A DNA stretch of 64,000 nt from Mycolicibacterium parafortuitum (GTDB lineage: Bacteria; Actinomycetota; Actinomycetes; Mycobacteriales; Mycobacteriaceae), in assembly GCF_010725485.1 (NCBI RefSeq), contig NZ_AP022598.1:3782001-3846000 (forward strand). The letters run 5' to 3'. Position 1 is the stretch's first letter. Every line of letters starts with the position of its first letter. Under the pieces are notes generated by a model. That model did not search any database. It saw only the letters and a program-made list of their open reading frames with translations, and was not told the DNA's origin. The position numbers were made by a program, and so were the translations under genes. Below are positions 51,954 through 60,481 of the stretch, piece by piece.

Positions 51954-53203
51954 CAGCGCGCGCCCGGGTAGGGGCCGGCGAAGATCTGATCATGTTGCGG
52001 TGGTTGACCGCTCGGCTGTCCGCTGGGCGGTGGTGCGACGGGTAGTACGGGCTCGGCGAGTGTCGGTGCCGGCGGAGCACCCGCCTGCGGCGGCTCGGGG
52101 GAGACGATCGTGCTGCCGAGGGGATCGTAGGTGTAGTTGGCGAACCATGGGTCGCCCGGAGCGGGCACCAATCGGGCGTGCGGTTCACCGAATCGGGTAC
52201 CGAGCGCCAGGGTGCGTCTGATCCGGGGATACGTCAGGTCCAGTGTGACGAACAGGTTCATGAAGTCTCCCTTCATCCCACGGTCGATGACGTTCTGGGT
52301 GAAGGGGAACGTCGTCAAATAGGCCAGCACGGTGTCGAGGTCGGTGCCGAGATCGGCGACTGCGCGCAAGGTCGGTTCCAGGTTGCGCAGGTTCCGGATG
52401 AGGTCCTCCTGCGTATCGTCGATCAGCCCGGTGGCGGTGTCGCTGAAAGTCCGTAGACGGTCCAATGCCGTTGTCAGTTGTGGCCGTTGGCGCACCAAGA
52501 CATCCAGGGCCGCGGGAATCTTGAGGATCGCCGCGTCAATGGCGCCCGACCCGTCGGCCAGAGTCCTGCTGAGGTCGGCGAGTTCCTCGAGAGTGACGAC
52601 CACGTCGTGTCGCTGGTCTGCCAGCACGCCCGCGATCTCGTCGAGCCGTGTGAGCAGATCACGGACCTGTGGCTCCCGCCCGGACAGCGCGGCGTTCGAT
52701 TCACCGATGATGTCGCTGATCTGGCCGAGACCACCGCCGTTGACGATGGTGGACAGCGACGACAAGGTCCGCTCGGTGGACGGGAAGGTCGAGGACCTGT
52801 TCAGCGGCAGTGTCGCACCGGGTGAGAGACGACCGCGAGGCTGTTCGCCCGGCGGAGGGTTCAGTGCCAGATGCATCGATCCGAGCAGGCTGCTCTGACC
52901 GACGGTGGCCACCGCGTTCTCGGCGACCGCCGTGTCGGGTTCGATGGAGACCTGGACAGTGGCATGCCAGTTGTCGACGGTGAGCCCCTCGACAGTGCCG
53001 ACCGTCACGTCAGAGATCAACACGGGCGAATTTGGTTCCAAAGTACCGACATTGGCGATCTCGACGAAGTACGTCGCAGTGTCTGCGCCTCGCCCGATCG
53101 TACCGGGCAGAGGCAGCGAGTTGATCCCCTGGAAACCGCAGCCCGCGGTGACCAAGACCACCATGGCGCAGAATGCGGCGCGGCTCGAAGCGAGGGATCT
53201 CAC
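51953..53203 (-). CDS. mceE: Mce family lipoprotein MceE
   Basis: This 416-aa protein has a lipoprotein signal (AAFCAMVVLVTAGCGFQGIN; lipobox VTAGC, modified Cys at about residue 22) and an MCE domain (NVGTLEPNSPVLISDVTVGT), followed by helices. MceE is the usual lipoprotein of mce operons, anchored to the plasma membrane. The GTG start at 53203 overlaps the mceD stop by 4 nt. Its C-terminus is Pro/Ala-rich (PEPPQAGAPPAPTLAEPVLP). Confidence 0.95.
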   Translation of the reverse strand: MRSLASSRAAFCAMVVLVTAGCGFQGINSLPLPGTIGRGADTATYFVEIANVGTLEPNSPVLISDVTVGTVEGLTVDNWHATVQVSIEPDTAVAENAVATVGQSSLLGSMHLALNPPPGEQPRGRLSPGATLPLNRSSTFPSTERTLSSLSTIVNGGGLGQISDIIGESNAALSGREPQVRDLLTRLDEIAGVLADQRHDVVVTLEELADLSRTLADGSGAIDAAILKIPAALDVLVRQRPQLTTALDRLRTFSDTATGLIDDTQEDLIRNLRNLEPTLRAVADLGTDLDTVLAYLTTFPFTQNVIDRGMKGDFMNLFVTLDLTYPRIRRTLALGTRFGEPHARLVPAPGDPWFANYTYDPLGSTIVSPEPPQAGAPPAPTLAEPVLPVAPPPSGQPSGQPPQHDQIFAGPYPGAR

Positions 53204-54558
53204 GGGTGCGGCACCCCCGACGACGTGGGAGACTGCTGCGGCGGTGCGGGCAAGATGAGGTTGTCGACGGTCGCGGGGGCGACCGGCGGTGGACTGTAGC
53301 CCGGGGGTGGTGGGACATCACCGTTGCTTCCGGTGTATGCGGACACGGCAGGGGGTATGTCAGGCGGCCCAGGCGGCGTCCCTGCGGCGCCAGGAGCCAG
53401 ACGCGGATCCGAGTACACCAGGTTCTGCGGCTGGGCGGCCGCACTGAGCAGAGGATTCAGCGGGAACGGAAGATAGTTGAAGTTCAGCAATCGCAGTGCA
53501 GGTCCGAGGTATTCGGCACACAGGCGCGCGGTTTCGGGCGCCGTCGCGTTCTCCACGGCGCCTATTCCCGAACAGAGAAACTGGACCGGGTTCGAGAAGT
53601 TCTGGAAGACAAAGGAACCGACGAATGTTCCGGTGTCTGGGTTGTACATGTTGTAGGTGTTGGCCAGCGACGTCGGCGCGGCGTGCAGGATGTTCTCGAC
53701 CGATGTCCGCTGCTCGACGAGGACCTGGGTGAGGTCGGCCAACCGTTCGACCTGCTCGGTGGTCTGGGCTCGGCTTCCTGCGATGAAGCGCCGAGCGTCA
53801 TCGATGGCTCCGGACAACGTTGTCAGAGCGGAGTCGAGGTCGCTTCTGCTGTCGTTGACGACGGTGGTCAGGGCCGCGAAGCGGTCCTGGAACTGCACAA
53901 TCTGGATGTTGCTGTCGCGCAACGCCGAGACGAAACGCTGCAGATTGGTGACGATGTCGACCAAGTCGCCGCTTCCCTCGGCGAAGATGCGACCTGCCGC
54001 GGACAATTGGGCAAGCGTTTCGCGAAGTTTGGCGCCGTTGCCGTCCATCGCGTTTGCGGCGCTGTCGATGAACCGCGCGACCGAGGTCTGTTGGCCGGGT
54101 GAGGCCGGGCCCAGGTCTTCGGCGATTCGCGCCAGTTGTTTTTTGACCTCGTCCCATTCGACGGGAACCGCCGTGCGATCCTGCGGAATGGCGCCGCCGT
54201 CGGGCATGGTGGGCCCTTCGGCATCGTAGGCGGGCGCCAACTGAACATACCGCGCGGCAACAAGATTCGGTGCGACGATGATCGCCTGGACATCGGCGGG
54301 AATCGGCACTTCCCGATCGATGTGCATCGTGACCTTGGACTGGGTTCCGGTCGACTCGATCGAGGCGATCGTCCCGACCTCGACGCCGAGAACCCGAACC
54401 TGATCGCCCGGGTAGATGGCCGTGGTGGAGGAGAAGTACGCGTAGATCGTCGACGGCGCGAAGAACGTCTGGCGTGCCATGAACGCCGAGGACACGATGA
54501 TCAGCACCACGAAAGTGGCTGCGATGCCGGCCCTCGCGTGTCTACGGGTTACCGTCAT
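53200..54558 (-). CDS. mceD: Mce family protein MceD
   Basis: This 452-aa protein (MTVTRRHARAGIAATFVVLI) has a single N-terminal membrane segment, MCE domain (YPGDQVRVLGVEVGTIASIE, APNLVAARYVQLAP), coiled helices and a long Pro-rich tail (GTPPGPPDIPPAVSAYTGSN). The ATG at 54558 follows AGGAG and overlaps mceC by 17 nt. It is one subunit of the presumed heterohexameric Mce shuttle. Confidence 0.95.
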   Translation of the reverse strand: MTVTRRHARAGIAATFVVLIIVSSAFMARQTFFAPSTIYAYFSSTTAIYPGDQVRVLGVEVGTIASIESTGTQSKVTMHIDREVPIPADVQAIIVAPNLVAARYVQLAPAYDAEGPTMPDGGAIPQDRTAVPVEWDEVKKQLARIAEDLGPASPGQQTSVARFIDSAANAMDGNGAKLRETLAQLSAAGRIFAEGSGDLVDIVTNLQRFVSALRDSNIQIVQFQDRFAALTTVVNDSRSDLDSALTTLSGAIDDARRFIAGSRAQTTEQVERLADLTQVLVEQRTSVENILHAAPTSLANTYNMYNPDTGTFVGSFVFQNFSNPVQFLCSGIGAVENATAPETARLCAEYLGPALRLLNFNYLPFPLNPLLSAAAQPQNLVYSDPRLAPGAAGTPPGPPDIPPAVSAYTGSNGDVPPPPGYSPPPVAPATVDNLILPAPPQQSPTSSGVPHP

Positions 54559-55645
54559 CGGGGAGATCTCCTGGTTGCGGGATGCCGTTGACTGGGAAGG
54601 GGAGCTCTGCGCGTGGGCCGGCGTTGTCCGGCGGCTGGCCGGCGTTGACGCCTCGTCGGAACCCGAAGGCGTAGTCGAGGAAGGGCTGCAGGAACTGCGA
54701 CGGGATGAGATTGGCGACGAACGCGTTGTAGTAGCCCCCGGAGGCGATCGTCTCACCTTGGGTGCGCTGGAACTTCTCGAGGCCGGGAAGCGCCGCTGCT
54801 ATGTTGTCGCGATTCTTCTGCAGCATCGCATTGACCGAATTCAGCTTGGCCAGCATCGGGGCGAGTTCGGCTTCGTTGTCGTCGACGAGCCCGGAGATCT
54901 GTTGGGATACCGCAGAGGTGTTGGCCAGAAGATTGGCGATGGCGATCCGTCTGTCGACGAGCACTGCCATCAGATCGTTGGCGTTGAGGATCAAGGTGTT
55001 GACCTGTGCACTGCGGTCTGAGATCACCTGTGTGACGTCGGCCGAGTGCGCGAGCAGCTGGCTGATGTCGTTGTTGCGCTCGTTGAGCATGCGTGACACG
55101 CGCGTCAGGCCCTCGAAGGTGGGTCCCAGTTGCGGGGCGATCTGGTCGAGCGTTTCGGCCAGGACGTCCAGGGATTGGTTGACGTCGGCGGTGTCGGTTC
55201 CGGCGATCTGTGTCGACAGGTCGCCCACGGCGTCGTTGAGCGAATACGGAGATGAGGTGCGTGTCAACGGGATCGCTTCCGATGAATCCAAGACGCCCGA
55301 CCCGGCTGACTCCACGGTCAGCGTCCGCTCGCCGAGTAACGAGCCTGTGCGGATATGGGCGGTGGAGTCGCGTCCGAAGGTCACGGTGGCGTCGGCGGTG
55401 AACCCGACTTTGACCTGATTTCCGTCCAGCGCGACGCTCGTGACGTGGCCGACTTTGATGCCGGAGACAACCACGTCGTTGCCGGCCTGCAGGCCGCCGG
55501 CCTCGGCGAACACGGCCTGATAGCGGATGTCGGTGGCCAGCGACAGCAGCCGTTCCGGTTGGAGGCCGACCAGGATGACGAGTACGGCGACGACGACGCC
55601 GATGAATCCGGCCCGGATGAGGTGCTTGCCTTTGTATTTCAGCAT
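54542..55645 (-). CDS. mceC: Mce family protein MceC
   Basis: This 367-aa protein (MLKYKGKHLIRAGFIGVVVA) has an N-terminal membrane segment, MCE domain (EAGGLQAGNDVVVSGIKVGH, TGSLLGERTLTVESAG), helical region and short acidic end. It starts at 55645, overlapping the mceB stop by 1 nt. The frame upstream is shadow. Its length is on the short side for MceC. Confidence 0.95.
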   Translation of the reverse strand: MLKYKGKHLIRAGFIGVVVAVLVILVGLQPERLLSLATDIRYQAVFAEAGGLQAGNDVVVSGIKVGHVTSVALDGNQVKVGFTADATVTFGRDSTAHIRTGSLLGERTLTVESAGSGVLDSSEAIPLTRTSSPYSLNDAVGDLSTQIAGTDTADVNQSLDVLAETLDQIAPQLGPTFEGLTRVSRMLNERNNDISQLLAHSADVTQVISDRSAQVNTLILNANDLMAVLVDRRIAIANLLANTSAVSQQISGLVDDNEAELAPMLAKLNSVNAMLQKNRDNIAAALPGLEKFQRTQGETIASGGYYNAFVANLIPSQFLQPFLDYAFGFRRGVNAGQPPDNAGPRAELPFPVNGIPQPGDLPDDGNP

Positions 55646-56664
55646 CAGGGGTCCGCACACCTTCCGGCGCCCTGGTTCTTGACCCACGGGAACACCGCGG
55701 TCTGGCCTTCGAGGTCGCTCACGCGCAGGGTGATGCCGCACAGGTAGTAGTTGATCCAGCTGCCGTAGGCGCCGAGTCGGACCAGCTTCTTGAAATTGCC
55801 CGGCGCCTTCTGCAGGGCGATATCGATCTTGTCTTTGTCGGCGTCGAGTGGCACCGAGAGACGGTTCAGTTGGTCGATGGTGGCGGCCAGTGGTGGTCTG
55901 CCGTTGTCCAGGAGATCGGTAAGTGACGCCGTGCCTTTTTCCAGCGACTCGATCGATGCTCCGATCGGGTCTCGGTCGGCGGCGAGGCCGGTGACCAGAG
56001 AGTCGAGGCGCTCGATCGTGTCGGAGAACTGACGGCTGTCTTTTGCCAGGACGGCGGTCAAGTCGCGAAGGTTGCCGATGACCTCCTGGATCACGTCGCT
56101 GTGATCCGCCAGTGTCGCGGTGAACGTCGAGGTCTTCGACAGCAGCGATTCCATCACGCCGCCTTGTCCTTGAAGTGCTTGCAGTAGAGACGAGGTGAGC
56201 ACGTTGATGTCCTCGGCATCGAGGCCCTGGGTCAGGGGTCGCAGTCCACCGAGAAGCAGGTCGAGATCGAGTGCGGGTGCGGTGCGCTCGGCTGGGATTT
56301 GCCCGCCGTCAGGCAGGGTCCGGGTCGATCCCGGGGAATCGACCAGTTCGAGGTAGCGATCGCCGACGAGATTGAGGTACCGCACTTCCGCACGAGTGCC
56401 GACTGTGAGCACCACCTTGCGGTCTGCGTCGAAGGACACCACGGCGGATTTGTCCGGCCGCAACCGAACGTCGTCGACCGTGCCGACGCGAACCCCGGCA
56501 ATTCGGACCGAATCTCCTGGCTTGAGGCGGGCGACGTCGTGGAAGACGGCAGAGTAGCTGTTGGTGGCACCGCCCCGGTAATCGGCGAACATCATGACCA
56601 GGAAGGCCGTCAGCACGCTCATCACTGCGGCGAAGGCCAGAAATTTGATACTCGATCGGCGCAT
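55645..56664 (-). CDS. mceB: Mce family protein MceB
   Basis: This 339-aa protein (MRRSSIKFLAFAAVMSVLTA) has an N-terminal membrane segment, MCE domain (VARLKPGDSVRIAGVRVGTV, VRYLNLVGDRYLELVDSP), helices and a C-terminus with Cys residues (YYLCGITLRVSDLEG, AGRCADP). The ATG at 56664 comes 2 nt after the mceA stop. Confidence 0.95.
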   Translation of the reverse strand: MRRSSIKFLAFAAVMSVLTAFLVMMFADYRGGATNSYSAVFHDVARLKPGDSVRIAGVRVGTVDDVRLRPDKSAVVSFDADRKVVLTVGTRAEVRYLNLVGDRYLELVDSPGSTRTLPDGGQIPAERTAPALDLDLLLGGLRPLTQGLDAEDINVLTSSLLQALQGQGGVMESLLSKTSTFTATLADHSDVIQEVIGNLRDLTAVLAKDSRQFSDTIERLDSLVTGLAADRDPIGASIESLEKGTASLTDLLDNGRPPLAATIDQLNRLSVPLDADKDKIDIALQKAPGNFKKLVRLGAYGSWINYYLCGITLRVSDLEGQTAVFPWVKNQGAGRCADP

Positions 56665-56666
56665 AC

Positions 56667-57857
56667 CTAGCCCGGCATTCCGATCTGTGAGGAGTTGCGG
56701 GGAGGACCGTCGATGGGGCCGAAGAGGAGTTGTTTGAGCCCGTCGGAGTTCAAGACGATGCCTTCGTTGCCATACCGCCATCTGTTCCCGCCGATGTCGG
56801 TGACCAGGAAGGGCGAGATCTCCTGCGGTTGCAGCACCGGCATTCCGACCTTCTCGCAGTTTGAGCCGCCACTCGCCGCCACCTTGGGCAGGTCGCCCGG
56901 GTACCGGTAACGCTCGATGCCCCAGGTGAATCCGATCGACACCATGATTCCCGGTTCGGGGAGGGGAAGTCCCTGGGTGAATGGGACCAGCCCCTTGAGG
57001 GTGCAGTCGACGTTCTGCCGATACTGGTAGAGCAGGTCCGTCGTCGGCGCCAGAATTCTCAGCAGGTCTGTCAGAGGCTGGCGATTCTCTGCCAGCACGG
57101 CTGTGCCGATTTCGCCGAACCCGATGGTGCTCAACAGAAGCGCGTCGAGATTCTGCTGCTCGTCGACGATCGTCTCACTGATCCGGGTCGAATGTTGAAG
57201 CACCTGGATGAAGTCAGGCGCGGCATCTGCGTATGCAGTCACCACGGTGGGTTGGGCAGCGAGATCGCGAGAGAAATTGGGAATGCTTTTGCCGAAGCGT
57301 GTGAGGAACGCGTCGAGGTCGGCCAGTACCTGGTTGATCTTGTGGCCCCGGCCGTCCAGCGCTCGTGAGAGCTGACCCAAAGTCGTGTTGAGCTCGACGG
57401 GGTCGACGGTGTCGAGCAGATTGGTCAGTCGTTCGAAAACTGTGTTGATCTCGACGGTGACATGGTCGCCGGTGAGTACCTGGCCGGCGAAGAGAGCAGT
57501 CGATGCCGGATGTGGCGGCGGCACCAGATCGACGAACTTCGCGCCGAACACGGTCGACGACGTGATGTCGACGTTCACGTTTTCCGGGATCATCGCCATC
57601 TGTTCAGGGTTCAACTCAAGGTGCAGCGCCGAACGCCCGTCCGGGAGGGGTTCGACGGAGCCGACCCGGCCCACCGTGATGCCCTGCATCTTGACCTTGG
57701 CGTCGGGGTTCATGACAAGGCCTGCGCGGGGGGAGAGCACGGTGACCGTGGCAGTCCGCGTGAGATCTCCGTGAAACAGCACCACCGAGAGCCCGGCCAG
57801 AAGGGCCACCACGGTGATCAAGGACAGCCCGGCCAGCGGTCGCACGAGGTTGTTCAA
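56667..57857 (-). CDS. mceA: Mce family protein MceA
   Basis: This 396-aa protein has one N-terminal membrane segment (LAGLSLITVVALLAGLSVVL), MCE domain (RAGLVMNPDAKVKMQGITVG, TVFGAKFVDLVPPP) and the long helical region of MceA proteins. The TTG start at 57857 follows an AGGGAG site. In typical mycobacterial loci yrbEA and yrbEB encode the permease just upstream; here only a 43-codon ORF precedes it, so a permease must be supplied elsewhere. Confidence 0.94.
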   Translation of the reverse strand: MNNLVRPLAGLSLITVVALLAGLSVVLFHGDLTRTATVTVLSPRAGLVMNPDAKVKMQGITVGRVGSVEPLPDGRSALHLELNPEQMAMIPENVNVDITSSTVFGAKFVDLVPPPHPASTALFAGQVLTGDHVTVEINTVFERLTNLLDTVDPVELNTTLGQLSRALDGRGHKINQVLADLDAFLTRFGKSIPNFSRDLAAQPTVVTAYADAAPDFIQVLQHSTRISETIVDEQQNLDALLLSTIGFGEIGTAVLAENRQPLTDLLRILAPTTDLLYQYRQNVDCTLKGLVPFTQGLPLPEPGIMVSIGFTWGIERYRYPGDLPKVAASGGSNCEKVGMPVLQPQEISPFLVTDIGGNRWRYGNEGIVLNSDGLKQLLFGPIDGPPRNSSQIGMPG

Positions 57858-57866
57858 CTCGGCTCC

Positions 57867-57998
57867 CTAGCCGGACGCTTCGACGTTGCGGTGAGAGCCG
57901 TGGATCGGCAGAGACACGTCCGCCATCCTGCGTGCTGCCAGATTTACGCTCACGTCAAGCGCCCTTCGAAGCGGCCGGAAGGTGCTTATCGATGACAT
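57867..57998 (-). CDS. Possible 43-aa small protein upstream of mceA
   Basis: The minus-strand frame reads MSSISTFRPLRRALDVSVNL then AARRMADVSLPIHGSHRNVE. It starts at an ATG (57998) with a strong GGGAGGGG ribosome site 5 nt upstream and stops 9 nt before the mceA start. An in-frame ATG at 58040 would add 14 residues. It lies downstream of the mce promoter at 58100-58127, so it would be translated as the first gene of the mce transcript. Basic and partly amphipathic; no family recognised. It could be a leader peptide, a small Mce-associated protein or a remnant. Confidence 0.45.
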   Translation of the reverse strand: MSSISTFRPLRRALDVSVNLAARRMADVSLPIHGSHRNVEASG

Positions 57999-58436
57999 CA
58001 CGACCCCTCCCGTACCGGCTGCCACGTTGGCGCGCTTCATGATTGGGCGAGGACCGGGACGGCCTTCGGTCTCGGTCGCCTGCGGCACGCGTAGTGAACA
58101 ATATAGCAAAAAGTGTTCTACTGACAATACGGTGGGGCGCGGTAAGGATGAACGCTCGGACCGGTGATCTGCAGGCCCGGATTGGCTGCCAAGTGTCCTT
58201 TTGCGTGGATTTTCACCTGCTCTCCGGTATCGGAACGCTGCGCATTCAGCGATGCCGGGGCGGTCGACGTCGGCCGAGATCCTCGGTCGTTCGATGTAGG
58301 GAGTCTTCGTCAAAGGCCACGTGGTCATCGGACGACGGCCGCCCGGGCCGTTCTCGGGCCGAAAGTCAGAATCCCCGAACGTGTGCTCGCGCGTGATGCC
58401 CGTCGCCGATCGATCCGAATGTGACAGCCTGAAGGC
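57999..58436. other. Gene-poor stretch between mce operon and alpha/beta hydrolase
   Basis: Apart from the mce promoter at 58091-58127 I see no gene that I can support in these 438 bases. Several open frames cross it in antisense but have shadow composition. The promoter of the hydrolase gene at 58437 must lie in its right part; no clear hexamers or TTGAAC element were found there, and no good ribosome site precedes the hydrolase ATG. Confidence 0.6.
58091..58127 (-). promoter_or_regulatory. mceA: mce operon promoter with TTGAAC-type operator (AGAAC variant)
   Basis: Minus strand: TTGTCA (58122-58127), 16-nt spacer GTAGAACACTTTTTGC, TATATT (58100-58105), a near-consensus promoter. The spacer matches that of the crotonase promoter at 5378 (ATTGAACATCTTTTGC) at 11 of 16 positions. 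A second GAAC at 58096-58099 faces GTTC at 58115-58118. This ties mce expression to the catabolic island. Confidence 0.6.
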
Positions 58437-59396
58437 ATGGGACGGTACGCAGGAGCCTTCGGCCCGCACGCACCAGAAGCCACCTACGTCGGGCACACCT
58501 ACCCGGAGCACGTCTTCGACACCGGCGAGGTGCGGCTGAACTATGCGGTCGCCGGCGATGACTCCAAGCCCGCGCTGCTGCTGATCCCGGGCCAGTCCGA
58601 ATCGTGGTGGGGCTACGAGGAGGCGATGCCGCTGCTGGCCCGGCACTTCCACGTGCACGCCGTGGATCTGCGCGGGCAGGGCCGTTCGACGCGCACTCCG
58701 CACCGCTACACCCTCGACAACGTCGGCAATGACCTGGTCCGATTCCTCGACGGCGTGATCGGCAGGCCCGCGTTCGTCAGCGGGCTGTCCTCGGGCGGTC
58801 TGGCCAGCGCGTGGCTGTCCGCCTTCGCAAAGCCGGGCCAGGTCATCGCGGCCTGTTGGGAGGACCCGCCGTTCTTCAGCTCGGAGACCTCACCGGTGGT
58901 CGGGCCCGCGATCACCGCCAGCATCGGGCCGCTGTTCGGGATGTGGGCGCGCTACCTGGGAGACCAGTGGAGCGTGGGGGACTGGGACGGCTTCGTCGCT
59001 GCCGTCCCACACGAACTCGCCGACTGGCAGGCCCACGTCGCGCTGGTCGTCGGCACCGCCGAACCCGCGCAGAACCTGCGCGAATACGACCCCGAGTGGG
59101 GAAAGGCGTTCATCACAGGGACATTCACGGCCAGCTGCCCACACCATGTGATGCTCAGCCAGGTCAAGGTGCCGGTGCTCTACACCCACCACTTCCGGAT
59201 GATCGACGAGGGATCGGGCGGTCTCATCGGCGCATGCTCGGACATCCAGGCCGGGCGCGTCACGCAGTTGGCCAAGAGCGGCGGGCAGTCGATCACGTAC
59301 AAGTCGTTCCCGATGATGGCGCACTCCATGCACGGTCAGGATCCGACGTTGTTCTCCGAGACGCTCGTCGAGTTCTTCTCCCGGTTCACCGGCTGA
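58437..59396 (+). CDS. Alpha/beta hydrolase
   Basis: This 319-aa alpha/beta-fold hydrolase has ALLLIPGQSESWWGYEEAMP (oxyanion region), HAVDLRGQGRSTRTPHRYTL, nucleophile elbow VSGLSSGGLASAW with Ser at about 118, and a C-terminal His in FPMMAHSMHGQDP. An acid residue is probably supplied near FRMIDEGSGG. It could hydrolyse an ester, lactone or C-C bond. It stands alone between the mce promoter region and a convergent membrane protein whose end overlaps it by 61 nt. No TTGAAC element precedes it. Confidence 0.9.
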   Translation: MGRYAGAFGPHAPEATYVGHTYPEHVFDTGEVRLNYAVAGDDSKPALLLIPGQSESWWGYEEAMPLLARHFHVHAVDLRGQGRSTRTPHRYTLDNVGNDLVRFLDGVIGRPAFVSGLSSGGLASAWLSAFAKPGQVIAACWEDPPFFSSETSPVVGPAITASIGPLFGMWARYLGDQWSVGDWDGFVAAVPHELADWQAHVALVVGTAEPAQNLREYDPEWGKAFITGTFTASCPHHVMLSQVKVPVLYTHHFRMIDEGSGGLIGACSDIQAGRVTQLAKSGGQSITYKSFPMMAHSMHGQDPTLFSETLVEFFSRFTG

Positions 59397-60481
59397 CCCG
59401 AGGTGAGCACCGCCGCGAGGCTCAGCCCCGCGATCACGAAGCACACCACCGTGTACCAGAGGCTGCCGATCGGATCGCCTGCCGCGGTGACACCGTCGGT
59501 CGCGCCGAACCAGTTCGGCAGCGCGGTCACCCACAGCACCGCCATCACCGCCAGATACGCCGCTGCGTAACCGAGGATCAGCCTGCTGTGGGCCGGCTTG
59601 TCCTCCGGTGAGCGCCACTGCTTGACCAGCACCGGGATCGCGACGACGGTGATCACCACCAGCTCAAGGGCATACACGACGCCGCCCACGGTGGTGCTGC
59701 CCGAGATGCCCGCGGCCGCCGTCGCCGGCAGCGGCAGGATCGCGGTGCCGATCGAGGCCAGCAGCCCGACCACCACGGTGCGCCACACAATCTGGCCTCC
59801 GGTGAACGTGCGACCCGCGTCGACGTGGCGCCCGACGAAGAACTGCACGCACAGCGCCAGCGACATCGGCCACAGGGTGGCGAACACCACGACGCTGGGC
59901 AGCGGTACCGAATCGAAGAACGGCTGGGCGAACGGATGGTCCAGCGTCCACTCCCACCACCGCAACTGCGGGCCGAGGTGGTCGAAGATCTCGTAGAACG
60001 CGTGGTGCACGAACCCGACGCAGACCGCCCCGACCAGCGTGCCGTAGCGGCGGAAGACACCGAGGCCGCGCACGATCTCGAACGCGACCGTGGCCATCAT
60101 CGGGTAGATCGCGACGATGTAGAGAGGCAGCCTGCCCCACAGGAACTCGACCGTGAACACGTTGTGGGCGAACATCGTGTCGACGTAGTCGGCGATGCCG
60201 AACGCGCCAGGGAAGTACAGCGGGGGTTCGATGATCAGCAGATAGGCGATCGCGCCGAACCACAGCACGATGTTCGTCGGATCGTTGTGCCTGCGCAGTC
60301 GCACCACGGCGTACCACAGCGCGAGCACCGCGCCGACGATCACGGTGAGCTCCAGCACCGGCAACGACAGGTTCTCCAGGGCGAACGGGTTGCGGAACTC
60401 GACGAGCCCGCCTGCGGTCTCACACGAGAACCCGAGGCGTGCAGCGAGATCGGCGAAAGTCGGGGTGCACAGGTCAGACAT
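59336..60481 (-). CDS. Polytopic membrane protein of unknown function
   Basis: This 381-aa protein has about nine hydrophobic stretches, e.g. LPVLELTVIVGAVLALWYAV, IVLWFGAIAYLLIIEPPLYF, VVFATLWPMSLALCVQFFVG and LILGYAAAYLAVMAVLWVTA. I do not recognise a family. Conserved-looking His and Trp residues (FVHHAFYEIFDHLGPQLRWW) suggest a metal or haem site. It follows the diiron-candidate gene with an 8-nt overlap, so the two are functionally linked. The 3' end runs 61 nt into the convergent hydrolase gene. Confidence 0.8.
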   Translation of the reverse strand: MSDLCTPTFADLAARLGFSCETAGGLVEFRNPFALENLSLPVLELTVIVGAVLALWYAVVRLRRHNDPTNIVLWFGAIAYLLIIEPPLYFPGAFGIADYVDTMFAHNVFTVEFLWGRLPLYIVAIYPMMATVAFEIVRGLGVFRRYGTLVGAVCVGFVHHAFYEIFDHLGPQLRWWEWTLDHPFAQPFFDSVPLPSVVVFATLWPMSLALCVQFFVGRHVDAGRTFTGGQIVWRTVVVGLLASIGTAILPLPATAAAGISGSTTVGGVVYALELVVITVVAIPVLVKQWRSPEDKPAHSRLILGYAAAYLAVMAVLWVTALPNWFGATDGVTAAGDPIGSLWYTVVCFVIAGLSLAAVLTSGQPVNREKNSTSVSENNVGS

